A stretch of DNA of 64,000 nt from UBA7332 sp051657165 (GCA_051657165.1 JBOFKD010000306.1:51007-115006), one strand, 5' to 3'; positions 43,125 to 52,750 are shown, counted from the stretch's first letter. Notes: a model not told the origin generated them from the sequence alone. Program-made: numbers and translations.

Positions 43125-43907
43125 ATGATAAATAAAGTCCGTCCTAAAAAGTTTCTGGGACAACATTTTCTAACTGACCTGTCCGTAGCAGAACGAATTG
43201 CTGATACGCTTTCTGATTATAAGCAGTATCCGGTTCTTGAAGTAGGACCGGGTATGGGAGTGCTTACGCAGTTCATGATCGAAAAAGGATATGATCTAAA
43301 GGTTGTAGAGCTTGATCGTGAGTCTGTTCCTTATCTAGAACAGCACTTTCCGGCATTGGAGAACAGAATTATTGAAGCTGACTTTTTGCAGCTCCCTTTA
43401 GCTGAACTTTTTGACGGTGAATTTTGTCTTATTGGTAATTATCCGTACAATATTTCCAGTCAGATATTTTTCAAAGTTTTAGAGAATAAAGAGTTGATTC
43501 CAGTGTGTTCGGGAATGATTCAGAAAGAGGTTGCAGAGCGTATGGCAGCTAAACCCGGAACGAAGGCTTACGGGATTTTAACTGTCTTGATGCAGGCTTA
43601 CTATGATATAGAGTATTTATTTACCGTTTCTGAACATGTGTTCAATCCACCGCCAAAAGTGAAGTCTGCGGTGATTCGTATGGTTCGCAATGATGATAAA
43701 AAGCTGACCTGTGATGAAAAGCTCTTTAAGCTTGTAGTTAAAACATCATTCAATCAGCGCCGCAAGCAGTTGCGAAACTCTTTAAAAGCTATTTGCGGAA
43801 AAGAATGTCCTGTTTTTGAGGATATATTCTTTAATAAAAGACCCGAACAATTATCTGTTCAGGAATTTCAGGATTTGACAAATTTATTAGCACCCTACAT
43901 TTTATAA
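43125..43907 (+). CDS. rsmA: 16S rRNA dimethyladenosine transferase
   Basis: Methylates the two adenosines of helix 45 in 16S rRNA. The 260-residue protein shows KKFLGQHFLTD at the N-terminus, the SAM motif VLEVGPGMGVLTQFM (about 38) and the catalytic NYPYNISSQIFFKVL (about 105, NxPY). The C-terminal domain is intact (SFNQRRKQLRNSLK). A TACTTTTG (43023-43030) upstream resembles the -7 element. It is followed 34 bp later by mgtE. Confidence 0.96.
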   Translation: MINKVRPKKFLGQHFLTDLSVAERIADTLSDYKQYPVLEVGPGMGVLTQFMIEKGYDLKVVELDRESVPYLEQHFPALENRIIEADFLQLPLAELFDGEFCLIGNYPYNISSQIFFKVLENKELIPVCSGMIQKEVAERMAAKPGTKAYGILTVLMQAYYDIEYLFTVSEHVFNPPPKVKSAVIRMVRNDDKKLTCDEKLFKLVVKTSFNQRRKQLRNSLKAICGKECPVFEDIFFNKRPEQLSVQEFQDLTNLLAPYIL

Positions 43908-43940
43908 AAAGGGAGTTGATTTACTAATACACCTATACTT

Positions 43941-45293
43941 ATGAGTATGTTTGAGCCAAATAAAGAGTTTATTGAAAAGCTGCAGTTGTGTATTCAAGAA
44001 AAGAATGACAAAGAAGCTCTGAAGCTTTTAGATGGACTTCATGCGGCAGACATAGCCCAGCTTTATGACGAACTGGATGTAGAAGAATCAAAATATCTGT
44101 ATCTGCTTTTGGAAGGTGAAAAAGCGGCAGATGTTCTGATGGAGCTGGATGAAGAAGATCGTGAGGAATTTCTCGAATCAGTTCCTACTGAAATTATCGC
44201 AAAACATTTCGTTGATAATATGGACACGGATGATGCGGTTGAGCTGATCCGTGAAATGGATGATGAAGAAAAGGAAGAGATTCTTTCTCACATTGGGGAT
44301 GTTGAGCAGGCGGGTGATATTGTAGATCTTCTTAAATATGATGAAGACACGGCAGGTGGTATCATGGGTACTGAAATGATTGTCGTGAATGAAGAGTGGA
44401 GTATGCCGCAATGTCTGAAGGAAATGAGGATGCAGGCAGAAGAAATGGAAAATATTTATCATATATATGTGGTCGATGAAGATAATCGTCTGAAAGGGAT
44501 TTTTCCGTTAAAGAAGATGATTACCAGTCCGTCGGTATCGAGGGTTAAGCACGTGATGGTAAAGGATCCTATATCTATTAAGGTTGATGCCCCATTGGAT
44601 GAAGTGTCTCACGTGTTTGAAAAATATGATCTCGTAGCGATTCCAGTTATTGATAGTATTGGTCGTTTAGTTGGCCAAATTACTGTTGATGATGCCATGG
44701 ATGAAATGATTGAGCAATCGGAACGTGATTATCAGTTGGCTTCTGGTATCTCTCAGGATGTCGAAACATCAGATAACGTATTAGTTCAGACAAGTGCCCG
44801 TTTGCCCTGGTTGGTTATTGGTATGATTGGAGGATTAAGTAATTCAGTGATTCTTGGTAAATTCGAATCATTCTTTGTATCCAATCCTAAAATGGCAATC
44901 TTTATTCCTTTGATTGGTGGTACAGGAGGAAATGTCGGGATTCAGTCTTCGGCTATTGTTGTTCAGGGGCTTGCGAATAAAACCCTTAATATCAGTAAGC
45001 TCTGGGTTCAGGTGATGAAAGAAGCTGCCGTTGCTTTGATTAATGCCAGTATGATTTCGCTACTGGTTTTTATATATAACTGGTTTATGTTTGGTAATAA
45101 TACAGTAACATATTCCGTTTCTATTTCTCTTTTCGTCGTTGTCATGTTCGCTTCTATTTTCGGAACAATTGTGCCTTTGACTCTTGAGAAATTTAAGATT
45201 GACCCTGCGATAGCAACAGGGCCTTTTATAACCATTACAAATGACATCATCGGGATGCTTATTTATATGGGTGTAAGCACATTATTGTCATAA
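43941..45293 (+). CDS. mgtE: Magnesium transporter MgtE
   Basis: Mg2+-gated channel of the inner membrane. The 450-residue protein consists of the MgtE N-domain (about 1-130, acidic, LHAADIAQLYDELDVEE), two CBS domains (about 135-260, e.g. IYVVDEDNRLKGIFPLKKM and VAIPVIDSIGRLVGQITVDDAMDEM) and five membrane helices (about 285-450) with the pore motif PLIGGTGGNVGIQSSAIVVQGL. The Asp-rich N-domain acts as Mg2+ sensor. It may be co-transcribed with rsmA. Confidence 0.95.
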   Translation: MSMFEPNKEFIEKLQLCIQEKNDKEALKLLDGLHAADIAQLYDELDVEESKYLYLLLEGEKAADVLMELDEEDREEFLESVPTEIIAKHFVDNMDTDDAVELIREMDDEEKEEILSHIGDVEQAGDIVDLLKYDEDTAGGIMGTEMIVVNEEWSMPQCLKEMRMQAEEMENIYHIYVVDEDNRLKGIFPLKKMITSPSVSRVKHVMVKDPISIKVDAPLDEVSHVFEKYDLVAIPVIDSIGRLVGQITVDDAMDEMIEQSERDYQLASGISQDVETSDNVLVQTSARLPWLVIGMIGGLSNSVILGKFESFFVSNPKMAIFIPLIGGTGGNVGIQSSAIVVQGLANKTLNISKLWVQVMKEAAVALINASMISLLVFIYNWFMFGNNTVTYSVSISLFVVVMFASIFGTIVPLTLEKFKIDPAIATGPFITITNDIIGMLIYMGVSTLLS

Positions 45294-45376
45294 AAAAGAC
45301 ATTTTTGTATGATACAATTAAAGAAATGTGTTTATTTGCAAATTGAAGTTACATTACTTACAACAATTTAAATACT

Positions 45377-47173
45377 ATGATGGATGCGCATGAAACCAAA
45401 AGTGCTCTAAACGTAGAGGATTTGGAAAACTCGGTGGTTCAGCCTCTGGCTGAAGATTTAGAAAAGACTTATCAGCAATATACTAGTAAGTCTGATGTTA
45501 TCAACCGTATGACAGCTCTGCTGGATATGTCTGTAGAGGATGTTAAAGCAGAAGTAGATTACCTTAAACAGTCTTATTACAGACTTCGTAAGTTAGAAGT
45601 TGAGACGGAAAAAGGTTCTTTCGTTTCAAATAATGAAACGGAAGAAGGTTTTATTCCTACTCCGGACGAACTGGAAGAAGACTTTAAGAATCTGCTGAAT
45701 CTTTATAAAGATAAGCGATCAGCTGTTGTCCAGGAGAAACAGCGCATCAAAGAAGAGAACTTAGCTAAGAAACTTCAGATCATAGATCAACTAAAAGCCT
45801 TAACTGAAGATGCTGATGATGTGAGCAAAAATTATGCGGATTTTCAGGCTTTGCAGAAAACATGGCGTGAGATTACTGATTTGCCTGCTAGTGAAGTAGC
45901 TGAATTGTGGAAGCAGTATCATCATTATGTAGAGAAGTTTTATGAACTTCTGAAAATAAATAAGGAATTACGCGATTATGATTTCAAGCGTAATTATGAA
46001 TTAAAAACAGCTTTGAGTGAAGCGGCAGAGCGTATTGCACTCGAAGAGGATGTTGTTTCAGCTTTCCATCAATTGCAAAAGCTTCATGATGAGTGGCGTG
46101 AAATAGGTCCGGTCGCTAAAGAAGTTCGTGAGGAGTTATGGACACGCTTTAAGAATGCATCAACTGCAATAAATAAAAAACATCAGGCTCATTTTGAGAC
46201 TCTTAAAGAAAGAGAACTGTTGAATGAAACTGAAAAAATACGTCTTTGTACAAATGTGGAAGGTTTGCTGACTGTAAGACCTGACTCTTTTGCGAAATGG
46301 GAAGATGCTACTCAGACGTTACTGGCTGCTCAGGCAGAATGGAAGACCTTAGGTTTTGCTCCGAAAAAAATTAATAATGCTTTATATGAGAGATTCCGTA
46401 CAGCATGTAATTTGTTTTTCGATGCAAAGGCTGAGTTTTATGCTTCTGTGAAAACGGATTTAGAAAATAATCTAAAACGTAAAATGGTATTGTGTGAAAA
46501 AGCAGAATCATTGAAAGACAGTACTGAATGGCGTAAGACAACTGATAAACTTATAGCTCTTCAAAAAGAGTGGAAAACGATTGGAGCAACTCCAAGAAAA
46601 CATTCAGATGAAGTTTGGAAAAGGTTTATAGCAGCTTGTGATTCGTTTTTCGATCGTAAAAACAAAGAACAGTCTTCTCAGAAAGACGAAGAAAAGGATA
46701 ATCTGGCAAAGAAACATGCTATTATTACCGAGCTCAAGTCATTAATGGAGCTTGAGCTGACAATTGATCAGGTGAAAGATGCTATCAGCCGCTTTAATCA
46801 GATTGGGCATGTGCCGTTTAAAGATAAAGATAAGGTCTATAAAGAGTTTCATGCTCTTGTTGACCAGTGTTTTGCAAAATTGAATGTTTCTAAGAATAAA
46901 TCAAAACTGGATTCATTCTCAACGTCTGTTGAAAAATTAACTGCTGAAAATAATAAATCTAATCTGTTGAAAGAAAGAGAACGTTTGATGCGTCAGTTTG
47001 AACATGTTCGTTCCGAACTTAAAAACTACGAGAATAATATTCTGTTCCTTTCATCTTCTTCGAAATCAGGTAATAGTCTGGTTAAGGATCTCGAAAAGAA
47101 AATTGAAAAACTAAAAGAAGACATGAACCTTATCGTTCAAAAAGTCGATATTATAGATAAAAAATTAAATTGA
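45377..47173 (+). CDS. DUF349 domain protein, coiled-coil rich
   Basis: A 598-residue soluble protein with several DUF349 repeats of about 70 residues, recognised by W(K/R)E(I/T)G/L with WKxFxxA (for example LHDEWREIGPVAKEVREELWTRFKNAS, LQKEWKTIGATPRKHSDEVWKRFIAACD). Between and after them are charged heptad stretches and a C-terminal coiled coil (about 520-598). Family members occur in Actinobacteria and Bacteroidetes with no known function, though a helical rod is likely. The next gene, ilvE, starts 1 bp after its stop codon. Confidence 0.85.
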   Translation: MMDAHETKSALNVEDLENSVVQPLAEDLEKTYQQYTSKSDVINRMTALLDMSVEDVKAEVDYLKQSYYRLRKLEVETEKGSFVSNNETEEGFIPTPDELEEDFKNLLNLYKDKRSAVVQEKQRIKEENLAKKLQIIDQLKALTEDADDVSKNYADFQALQKTWREITDLPASEVAELWKQYHHYVEKFYELLKINKELRDYDFKRNYELKTALSEAAERIALEEDVVSAFHQLQKLHDEWREIGPVAKEVREELWTRFKNASTAINKKHQAHFETLKERELLNETEKIRLCTNVEGLLTVRPDSFAKWEDATQTLLAAQAEWKTLGFAPKKINNALYERFRTACNLFFDAKAEFYASVKTDLENNLKRKMVLCEKAESLKDSTEWRKTTDKLIALQKEWKTIGATPRKHSDEVWKRFIAACDSFFDRKNKEQSSQKDEEKDNLAKKHAIITELKSLMELELTIDQVKDAISRFNQIGHVPFKDKDKVYKEFHALVDQCFAKLNVSKNKSKLDSFSTSVEKLTAENNKSNLLKERERLMRQFEHVRSELKNYENNILFLSSSSKSGNSLVKDLEKKIEKLKEDMNLIVQKVDIIDKKLN

Positions 47174-47174
47174 A

Positions 47175-48197
47175 ATGAGCAAAGAAATCGAATGGTCTGA
47201 GCTTGGGTTTGGCTATATGCCAACAGACTTTAATGTTCGCTGTCATTTTAAAGATGGCGCTTGGGGCGAACTTGAAAAACACGACACAGAATACATTAAT
47301 GTTCACATGGCAGCTACTTGTCTGCATTATGGGCAAGAGGCTTTCGAAGGGCTTAAAGCATTTCGTGGCAAAGATGGAAAAATTCGTATTTTTCGTTTAA
47401 CGGAAAATGCAAAACGTCTTAAATCTTCCTGTGATGGAATAAAAATGGCTGAGCTTCCAATTGAGAAGTTTGAGGAGGCAGTGATTGAAGCTGTTAAATT
47501 GAACGAACGCTTTGTCCCACCTTACGGTAGTGGTGCTTCTTTGTATATTCGTCCTGTTCTTTTCGGTACGAGTGCGCAAGTAGGAGTTAAACCGTCTAAG
47601 GAATATTTATTTGTCGTCTTTGTAACTCCGGTAGGTCCCTATTTTAAAGAAGGGTTTAAACCTACACCTATGGTTATTCTACGTAGCTATGACCGTGCTG
47701 CACCTCTGGGTACAGGTAAGTATAAGGTCGGAGGTAACTATGCGGCAAGTCTTGCTTCGGGGGAGAGAGCTCATGAGTTGGGATATTCTGCTGTATTGTT
47801 TCTTGATGCCAAAGAAAAGAAGTTCATTGATGAATGTGGACCTGCTAACTTCTTTGCAATTAAAAATAATACATATATAACTCCTAAGTCAGACTCAATT
47901 TTGCCTTCAATTACGAATGACAGTCTTATGAAGCTTGCTGAACATATGGGACTGAACGTAGAGCGTCGTCCTATTATGGAAGATGAACTGAGTTCATTCG
48001 AGGAAGCTGGAGCTTGTGGTACTGCTGCTGTGATTAGTCCGATTGAAAGAATTGATGATATTGAAGAAAATAAATCATATGTGTTTTCAAAGGATGGGAA
48101 GCCAGGACCGGTATGTAAAGCGCTTTATCATAAATTACGTGCGATACAGAATGGTGAAGAAGCTGATCCGTTTGGATGGATAACCATTGTGGAATAA
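47175..48197 (+). CDS. ilvE: Branched-chain amino acid aminotransferase
   Basis: PLP-dependent fold IV transaminase for leucine, isoleucine and valine. The 340-residue protein has the signatures HYGQEAFEGLKAFRGKDGKIRIFRL (about 54), the PLP lysine in GTGKYKVGGNYAASL (Lys about 178) and FIDECGPANFFAIKNNTYITPKSDSILPSITNDSL (about 215-250). The type is that of the long BCAT (ilvE-II) class. It begins 1 bp after the DUF349 gene, so the two are translated from one mRNA. Two strong terminators follow. Confidence 0.95.
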   Translation: MSKEIEWSELGFGYMPTDFNVRCHFKDGAWGELEKHDTEYINVHMAATCLHYGQEAFEGLKAFRGKDGKIRIFRLTENAKRLKSSCDGIKMAELPIEKFEEAVIEAVKLNERFVPPYGSGASLYIRPVLFGTSAQVGVKPSKEYLFVVFVTPVGPYFKEGFKPTPMVILRSYDRAAPLGTGKYKVGGNYAASLASGERAHELGYSAVLFLDAKEKKFIDECGPANFFAIKNNTYITPKSDSILPSITNDSLMKLAEHMGLNVERRPIMEDELSSFEEAGACGTAAVISPIERIDDIEENKSYVFSKDGKPGPVCKALYHKLRAIQNGEEADPFGWITIVE

Positions 48198-48557
48198 ATT
48201 ATATTTATTGTTTTAAAGTATGATAAAGAGCTGTCTGATTTATTCAGGCAGCTCTTTATTGATATACAATGGCGGATTAGTATTTGATGCATTGCTGTCC
48301 GCTACAATATAATAAAGGCTGAATTTCTTTTGCGAAATTCAGCCTTTGTTTTTTTCACAGAAACACTCAAAGATATTATAAGTAAAAATTTACATCTGAG
48401 TATATGTCCGGAGAACAGACCATTAAATGTTTCCTCACTTTTTATTGCTTGTGTATTCATAATTATAACAAGCTTTCAGATTGTCCGGTTGCTCGAATGT
48501 ATGCAATATGAACTAAAATATTTAGATTAAACTTTCCCACTAAAAGTTCGAAAATAT
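48198..48557 (+). terminator. Two terminators after ilvE, otherwise empty
   Basis: A first stem TAAAGAGCTG (48224-48233) / CAGCTCTTTA (48249-48258) follows ilvE. A second, perfect 14-bp stem AAAGGCTGAATTTC (48314-48327) / GAAATTCAGCCTTT (48334-48347) is followed by TGTTTTTTT. I see no credible gene; an open frame at 48330-48530 overlaps the second stem. Confidence 0.8.
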
Positions 48558-48558
48558 G

Positions 48559-48722
48559 TTGTCATATTGTCATTTTTTGGTAACTTTCTGTATTGTAGCC
48601 TGTTATCTATGACAATATAAGTGTCGGTAGAATGTCAGTAGAATAGGATATTGTCATGTATATTGTCATATATAATCTGTTGATTGTCAGTATTTAAGGC
48701 GGTTAGTGCCAATATGCCAATA
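48559..48722. repeat. Repeat cassette C (TATTGTCAT word)
   Basis: The word TATTGTCAT and its complement recur: TTGTCATATTGTCAT (48559-48573, tandem with period 8), ATGACAATAT (48609), ATATTGTCAT (48648, 48660) and degenerate copies. A TGCCAATATGCCAATA tandem lies at 48707-48722. The layout (tandem words at the ends, inverted words inside) recalls cassettes A and B at 25.6-26.1 kb, but their borders are not clearly shared. Confidence 0.6.
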
Positions 48723-48761
48723 TAAAAGTGACTTTTTTTTCAGGAGAAGAAGCAGAAAAGA

Positions 48762-48812
48762 AAACGGAATCGTTTTGACCGGATAGCTATATCCGTCAGA
48801 GCGATTCCGTTT
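48762..48812. repeat. Strong hairpin next to element copy 2
   Basis: Outer 11-bp stem AAACGGAATCG (48762-48772) / CGATTCCGTTT (48802-48812), inner stem CGGATA / TATCCG with GCTA loop. Function unknown; could be a terminator or an element end. Confidence 0.7.
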
Positions 48813-48825
48813 ATTTATAATTGCA

Positions 48826-49074
48826 GATACGTATATACTCGTAAGATTACACGGGCAATTAGTTATGAAATACCTATGAATTACTTTATTCGACCGTATA
48901 TTTTACCAATCCGCTCCGGAGCGGATTGCATTCCGATGCGGAGCGGAATACAATCCGATGCGCATCGGATGTGTTTCCCATGCGCATTGGAAATCTAAAT
49001 CAACCGTATTTCCTAACTAAATCAACCGTATATAAAAATTAATTTCACCTTTTTCTCAGCTAATATATACGTAT
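48826..49074 (-). repeat. Copy 2 of the ~250-bp intergenic element
   Basis: Reverse complement of this stretch matches 25081-25335 in order and spacing: ATACGTATATATTAGC, ATATACGGTTGATTTAG, AAATACGGTTGATTTA, dyad array (48906-48993), and the tail CTTACGAGTATATACGTAT. It lies in the ilvE-MFS gap on the opposite strand from copy 1. Confidence 0.8.
48906..48993. repeat. Four 22-bp dyads in element copy 2
   Basis: Exact 22-bp period. On the plus strand the units begin at 48906, 48928, 48950 and 48972 with cores TCCGCTCCGGAGCGGA, TCCGATGCGGAGCGGA, TCCGATGCGCATCGGA and TCCCATGCGCATTGGA. Two arm types, CTCC and ATGC, are mixed between left and right halves. Confidence 0.85.
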
Positions 49075-49486
49075 GTTCTTTTATGATTTCATTCTCTGAT
49101 TCAAGTTTTTGCATTTTTTCTTTTAGAACAGCAAGTTCTTTTTCTTCAGGTATCATTTTCTGAATGGCATTCAGATCTGAATGCCGGATTTATGAGCCAA
49201 ATATGGAACGAAATAAGTTGTTCTTATGACTTTTCGCACCAAACGTGATTATCTACTGATCCAATTTTTCTTCATAAACTATTGTGCATTCGCACTAAGC
49301 ATGAACATTTTGTTTGTCTTTATTGTATAGATAAGCATAGACTTTGAAAAATATCCGAATAAATCATTCGATTAGGATATTATTTAATTAGTCCTTTATT
49401 TTCTACAATTCGTCGGATAATGATATTAAGGGTATTCTGCGAATTGTATCTTCATGGAGTAAAAATTTAAACATTGTGGTATTGCC
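49021..49486. other. Region upstream of the MFS gene with a short conserved C-terminal-like frame
   Basis: On the minus strand, an open frame ends at about 49024 with the peptide IKEHTYILAEKKVKLIFIYG*, preceded by a short charged heptad stretch; its ATG would be near 49158 (44 residues). A similar end (EYTYILAGIKEELFFIYG*) is found in copy 1 at 25078-25134. It could be a decayed protein 3' end or only the translation of conserved DNA. The remaining 49160-49486 is A/T-rich and likely holds the MFS promoter. Confidence 0.4.
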
Positions 49487-50830
49487 ATGAAACAAAAACC
49501 AAAATTATCTTTTTGGCAAATCTGGAATATGAGTTTCGGTTTCCTTGGAATTCAGTTTGGCTTTGCTCTGCAAAATGCGAATGCGAGTCGTATATTGCAA
49601 ACTTTCGGTGCTGATGTAGAGCATTTATCCTGGTTTTGGATAGCTGCTCCTTTAACTGGGATGATTGTTCAACCAATTATTGGACATTATAGTGATCGTA
49701 CGTGGACAAGTATTGGCCGAAGGCGTCCATTTTTTTTAATAGGATCAGTTCTGGCATGTATAGCTCTGGTATTAATGCCTAATGCTGGCGTTATGGCTAC
49801 TGCGATATCTCCTATGTTTATTGGTGCAGGTATGTTGATGATTATGGATGCATCAATTAATGTGGCTATGGAACCTTTCAGAGCTCTTGTGGCCGATCTG
49901 TTACCTTCAGATCAGCGAACATTGGGGTTCTCTGTTCAGACTTTTCTTATTGGAATTGGGGCCGTTGTTGGCTCTTGGTTGCCGTATATACTTGCCGAAT
50001 GGCTTGGTATCTCAAAGACGGCCCCGGCTGGAGAAGTTCCGGATAATGTTGTTTTTTCATTTTATGTCGGAGCTGCTTTTTTTATGTCTGCAATATTATG
50101 GACTGTATTTTCAACGAAAGAATATCCTCCCGGGACATTTGATGAAGACGATGATTCATACAATGCACAAGAAGAAGGGAAGGGATTAAGCTCAATATTC
50201 CATGATTTCATGCATATGCCTAAAACCATGTTGCAATTAGGCGTTGTTCAGTTTTTTAGCTGGTTTGCTCTGTTCTCAATGTGGGTGTTTACAACGCCTG
50301 CGGTAGCAACACATGTATATGGTGTGCCAAGTAATGATACATCATCTGAAGTATATCAGAATGCAGCCAATTGGGTTGGTATATTGTTTGGTGTTTATAA
50401 CGGTATTTCTGCAATCTATGCTTTAATGCTTCCTGCTATTGCCAAAAAAATCGGACGTCGTGCTACACATGCGGTCTCTCTTTGTTTTGGTGCAGCTGGA
50501 CTTGTTTCAATTTACTTCATAAAGGACCCGAATTTATTGATTGTTTCAATGATAGGTATTGGGATTGCATGGGGAAGTATTCTGGCTATGCCGTATGCAA
50601 TTCTGGCAGGCTCTATTCCGGCAAAGAAAATGGGAATATATATGGGGATTTTTAATTTCTTCATAACTATACCTCAAATTATAAATGGAATTGTTGGAGG
50701 TCCTATAGTAAAACGTTTTTATAATTCTGAAGCAATATATTCTATTGTGGTGGCAGGTATTTGTCTGCTTGTAGCCGCATTTAGTGTGTTATTAGTCGAA
50801 GATAAAGATGATAGTGTAAAAGTTAAATAA
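49487..50830 (+). CDS. MFS transporter, maltose/SLC45-like
   Basis: A 447-residue, 12-helix major facilitator carrier. Signatures are GHYSDRTWTSIGRRRPFFLIGS (loop 2-3, about 65-85), MDASINVAMEPFRALVADLLPSDQRTLGFSVQT (helices 4-5) and AKKIGRRATHAVSLCFGAAG (loop 8-9), which are features of the GPH/SLC45-like sugar carriers used by Bacteroidetes for maltose. It is 8 bp before the neopullulanase gene, so it probably imports maltose or maltooligosaccharides released by that enzyme. Confidence 0.9.
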   Translation: MKQKPKLSFWQIWNMSFGFLGIQFGFALQNANASRILQTFGADVEHLSWFWIAAPLTGMIVQPIIGHYSDRTWTSIGRRRPFFLIGSVLACIALVLMPNAGVMATAISPMFIGAGMLMIMDASINVAMEPFRALVADLLPSDQRTLGFSVQTFLIGIGAVVGSWLPYILAEWLGISKTAPAGEVPDNVVFSFYVGAAFFMSAILWTVFSTKEYPPGTFDEDDDSYNAQEEGKGLSSIFHDFMHMPKTMLQLGVVQFFSWFALFSMWVFTTPAVATHVYGVPSNDTSSEVYQNAANWVGILFGVYNGISAIYALMLPAIAKKIGRRATHAVSLCFGAAGLVSIYFIKDPNLLIVSMIGIGIAWGSILAMPYAILAGSIPAKKMGIYMGIFNFFITIPQIINGIVGGPIVKRFYNSEAIYSIVVAGICLLVAAFSVLLVEDKDDSVKVK

Positions 50831-50838
50831 ATTTGATC

Positions 50839-52683
50839 ATGAAGAAAAATCTGGCAGCAAGTTTGATGCTTTCGCTGATGATGCCTGCAATGGCATTTGA
50901 AGTGCAGAAAGTTGATCCTCCGCATTGGTGGACGGGAATGAAGAATTCACAATTGCAAATAGCATTGAGTGGAAAAGATCTTGGAGATGCTGAATTCGCA
51001 GTGAAAGGAGATGGAGTTAAAATTGACAGTTGTGTTAAGGTAGAGAATAAAGATTATGTTTTCCTTTATCTTGATATAGAAAATGCCAGACCAGGAAGTT
51101 TTCAGATCGATCTAACACAAGGAAAGCAGAAAAAGAAAATAAATTACGAGTTAAAAGAACGGAGAGTCAAACCTGAGAAAAGAAATGGTTTTGATGCAAC
51201 CGATGTTTTGTATCTGATTATGCCTGATAGATTCGCAAACGGAGATACAAAAAATGATAATCTGAAGCTCAAATTCGATGTGAAAGTTGATCGGAATAAC
51301 CCAAGTGGCAGACATGGTGGTGACTTGAAAGGAATTGAAAATCACCTTGATTATATGCATCAATTAGGTATTACTGCTTTGTGGTTAAATCCTGTATTAG
51401 AAAATGATCAGGAAAACGGCGACTATCATGGTTATGCTACTACCGATTATTACCGTGTAGACCCTCGTTTAGGTACAAATGAGGACTATGTGCGTCTTAT
51501 TGATAAAACGCATGAAAAAGGGATGAAGCTGGTTATGGATATGATTTTTAATCACTGTGGAAGTAATCATCCATGGCATCTGAATCCCCCAACTAAGGAC
51601 TGGTTTAATTTTCAGGATAATTACGTGCAGACGTCTTATCGCCTGACTCCACATTTTGACCCTTATGTGTCTAAATATGACAAAAGGTTGATGGACGAAG
51701 GATGGTTTGTAGAAGCAATGCCTGATTTAAATCAGCATAATCCTCATCTTATGCGTTATTTGATCCAAAATAGTAAGTGGTGGATTGAATATGCCGGAAT
51801 TGATGGAATTAGAATGGATACGCACCCATATGCATTTTTTGGACCTATGTCAGATTGGTGTAAAGAAATGAATGAGGAATATCCAAACTTTAATATAGTT
51901 GGAGAGTGTTGGTTAGGGACAGAAGGTGGTGCAGCCTGGTGGCAACAAAATAGTCGTCTGGACGCTAATAAAAATAGTAACCTGAAGACAGTTATGGATT
52001 TTCCTCTCCAGGGTGTCGTACATGATGCATTCTTTTCCGAAACTGATGCCTGGAATGGTTTAAATAAAGTTTATGATAAACTTGCAATGGACTTTTTATA
52101 TCCGGATCCGCTTAATTTACTTGTCTTCCTGGATAACCATGATACAGACAGATTCTTAAAAGAAATGCCAACGAATCTGGGTGTTTATAAGCAAGCATTG
52201 ACGTTTTTGCTAACTACACGCGGAATTCCTCAGATTTATTATGGTACGGAATTGCTGATGAATGGAACGAAGGCTAAATCTGACGGAGATATCCGACTTG
52301 ATTTTCCCGGGGGATGGGCTGGCGATCCAATTAATGCATTTACAGCTGCCGGACGCACTCCTTTGCAAAATGAAGCTTTTAACTTTTTATCGAAGCTGCT
52401 AAACTGGAGAAAAAATTACGGAAATGATGTTATAGCAAAAGGATCATTGAAACATTTCATGCCGACAAATAGCGTTTATGCTTATATGCGTTCTTATAAA
52501 GATAAGAATGTCTTTGTAATGATGAATGGTACAGATAAATCTATTGATATCTCTATGGAACGCTATAAAGAAGTATTGTCTCCTTTTTCAAAAGGAGTGG
52601 ATGTGTTGACTGGTAAAACAATTGTACCAGGAGAAATGATGCAAATGCAACCTCGTGAAGTTTTAGTTTTGGAAATGCAATAA
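50839..52683 (+). CDS. SusA-like neopullulanase/cyclomaltodextrinase (GH13)
   Basis: A 614-residue exported GH13 enzyme. The start ATG gives a signal peptide MKKNLAASLMLSLMMPAMA. An N-terminal beta-sandwich (about 25-115, FEVQKVDPPHWWTGMKNSQLQ) precedes the barrel (about 120-520). Catalytic residues Asp327 (GIRMDTHPY), Glu356 (VGECW) and Asp435 (LDNHDTDRF) are present. A C-terminal beta domain closes the protein (VLVLEMQ). It hydrolyses alpha-1,4/1,6 maltooligosaccharides in the periplasm. It forms an operon with the MFS carrier and is followed by an 18-bp stem terminator. Confidence 0.93.
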   Translation: MKKNLAASLMLSLMMPAMAFEVQKVDPPHWWTGMKNSQLQIALSGKDLGDAEFAVKGDGVKIDSCVKVENKDYVFLYLDIENARPGSFQIDLTQGKQKKKINYELKERRVKPEKRNGFDATDVLYLIMPDRFANGDTKNDNLKLKFDVKVDRNNPSGRHGGDLKGIENHLDYMHQLGITALWLNPVLENDQENGDYHGYATTDYYRVDPRLGTNEDYVRLIDKTHEKGMKLVMDMIFNHCGSNHPWHLNPPTKDWFNFQDNYVQTSYRLTPHFDPYVSKYDKRLMDEGWFVEAMPDLNQHNPHLMRYLIQNSKWWIEYAGIDGIRMDTHPYAFFGPMSDWCKEMNEEYPNFNIVGECWLGTEGGAAWWQQNSRLDANKNSNLKTVMDFPLQGVVHDAFFSETDAWNGLNKVYDKLAMDFLYPDPLNLLVFLDNHDTDRFLKEMPTNLGVYKQALTFLLTTRGIPQIYYGTELLMNGTKAKSDGDIRLDFPGGWAGDPINAFTAAGRTPLQNEAFNFLSKLLNWRKNYGNDVIAKGSLKHFMPTNSVYAYMRSYKDKNVFVMMNGTDKSIDISMERYKEVLSPFSKGVDVLTGKTIVPGEMMQMQPREVLVLEMQ

Positions 52684-52708
52684 ATTTCTGAAATATAAGC
52701 ATTAATAA

Positions 52709-52750
52709 AAAAAGGTTAGTATCTTTCGGGCAAAAGATACTAACCTTTTT
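52709..52750 (+). terminator. Terminator after the neopullulanase gene
   Basis: Perfect 18-bp stem AAAAAGGTTAGTATCTTT / AAAGATACTAACCTTTTT with a 6-nt loop (CGGGCA). It separates the MFS-neopullulanase operon from the genes that follow. The TATTTTTG at 52759-52766 may be the -7 element for the next gene. Confidence 0.9.

Noticed and set aside
48330..48530. 66-residue coding region after ilvE
   Set aside because: Its start lies inside a terminator stem and its composition is not protein-like apart from a hydrophobic stretch.
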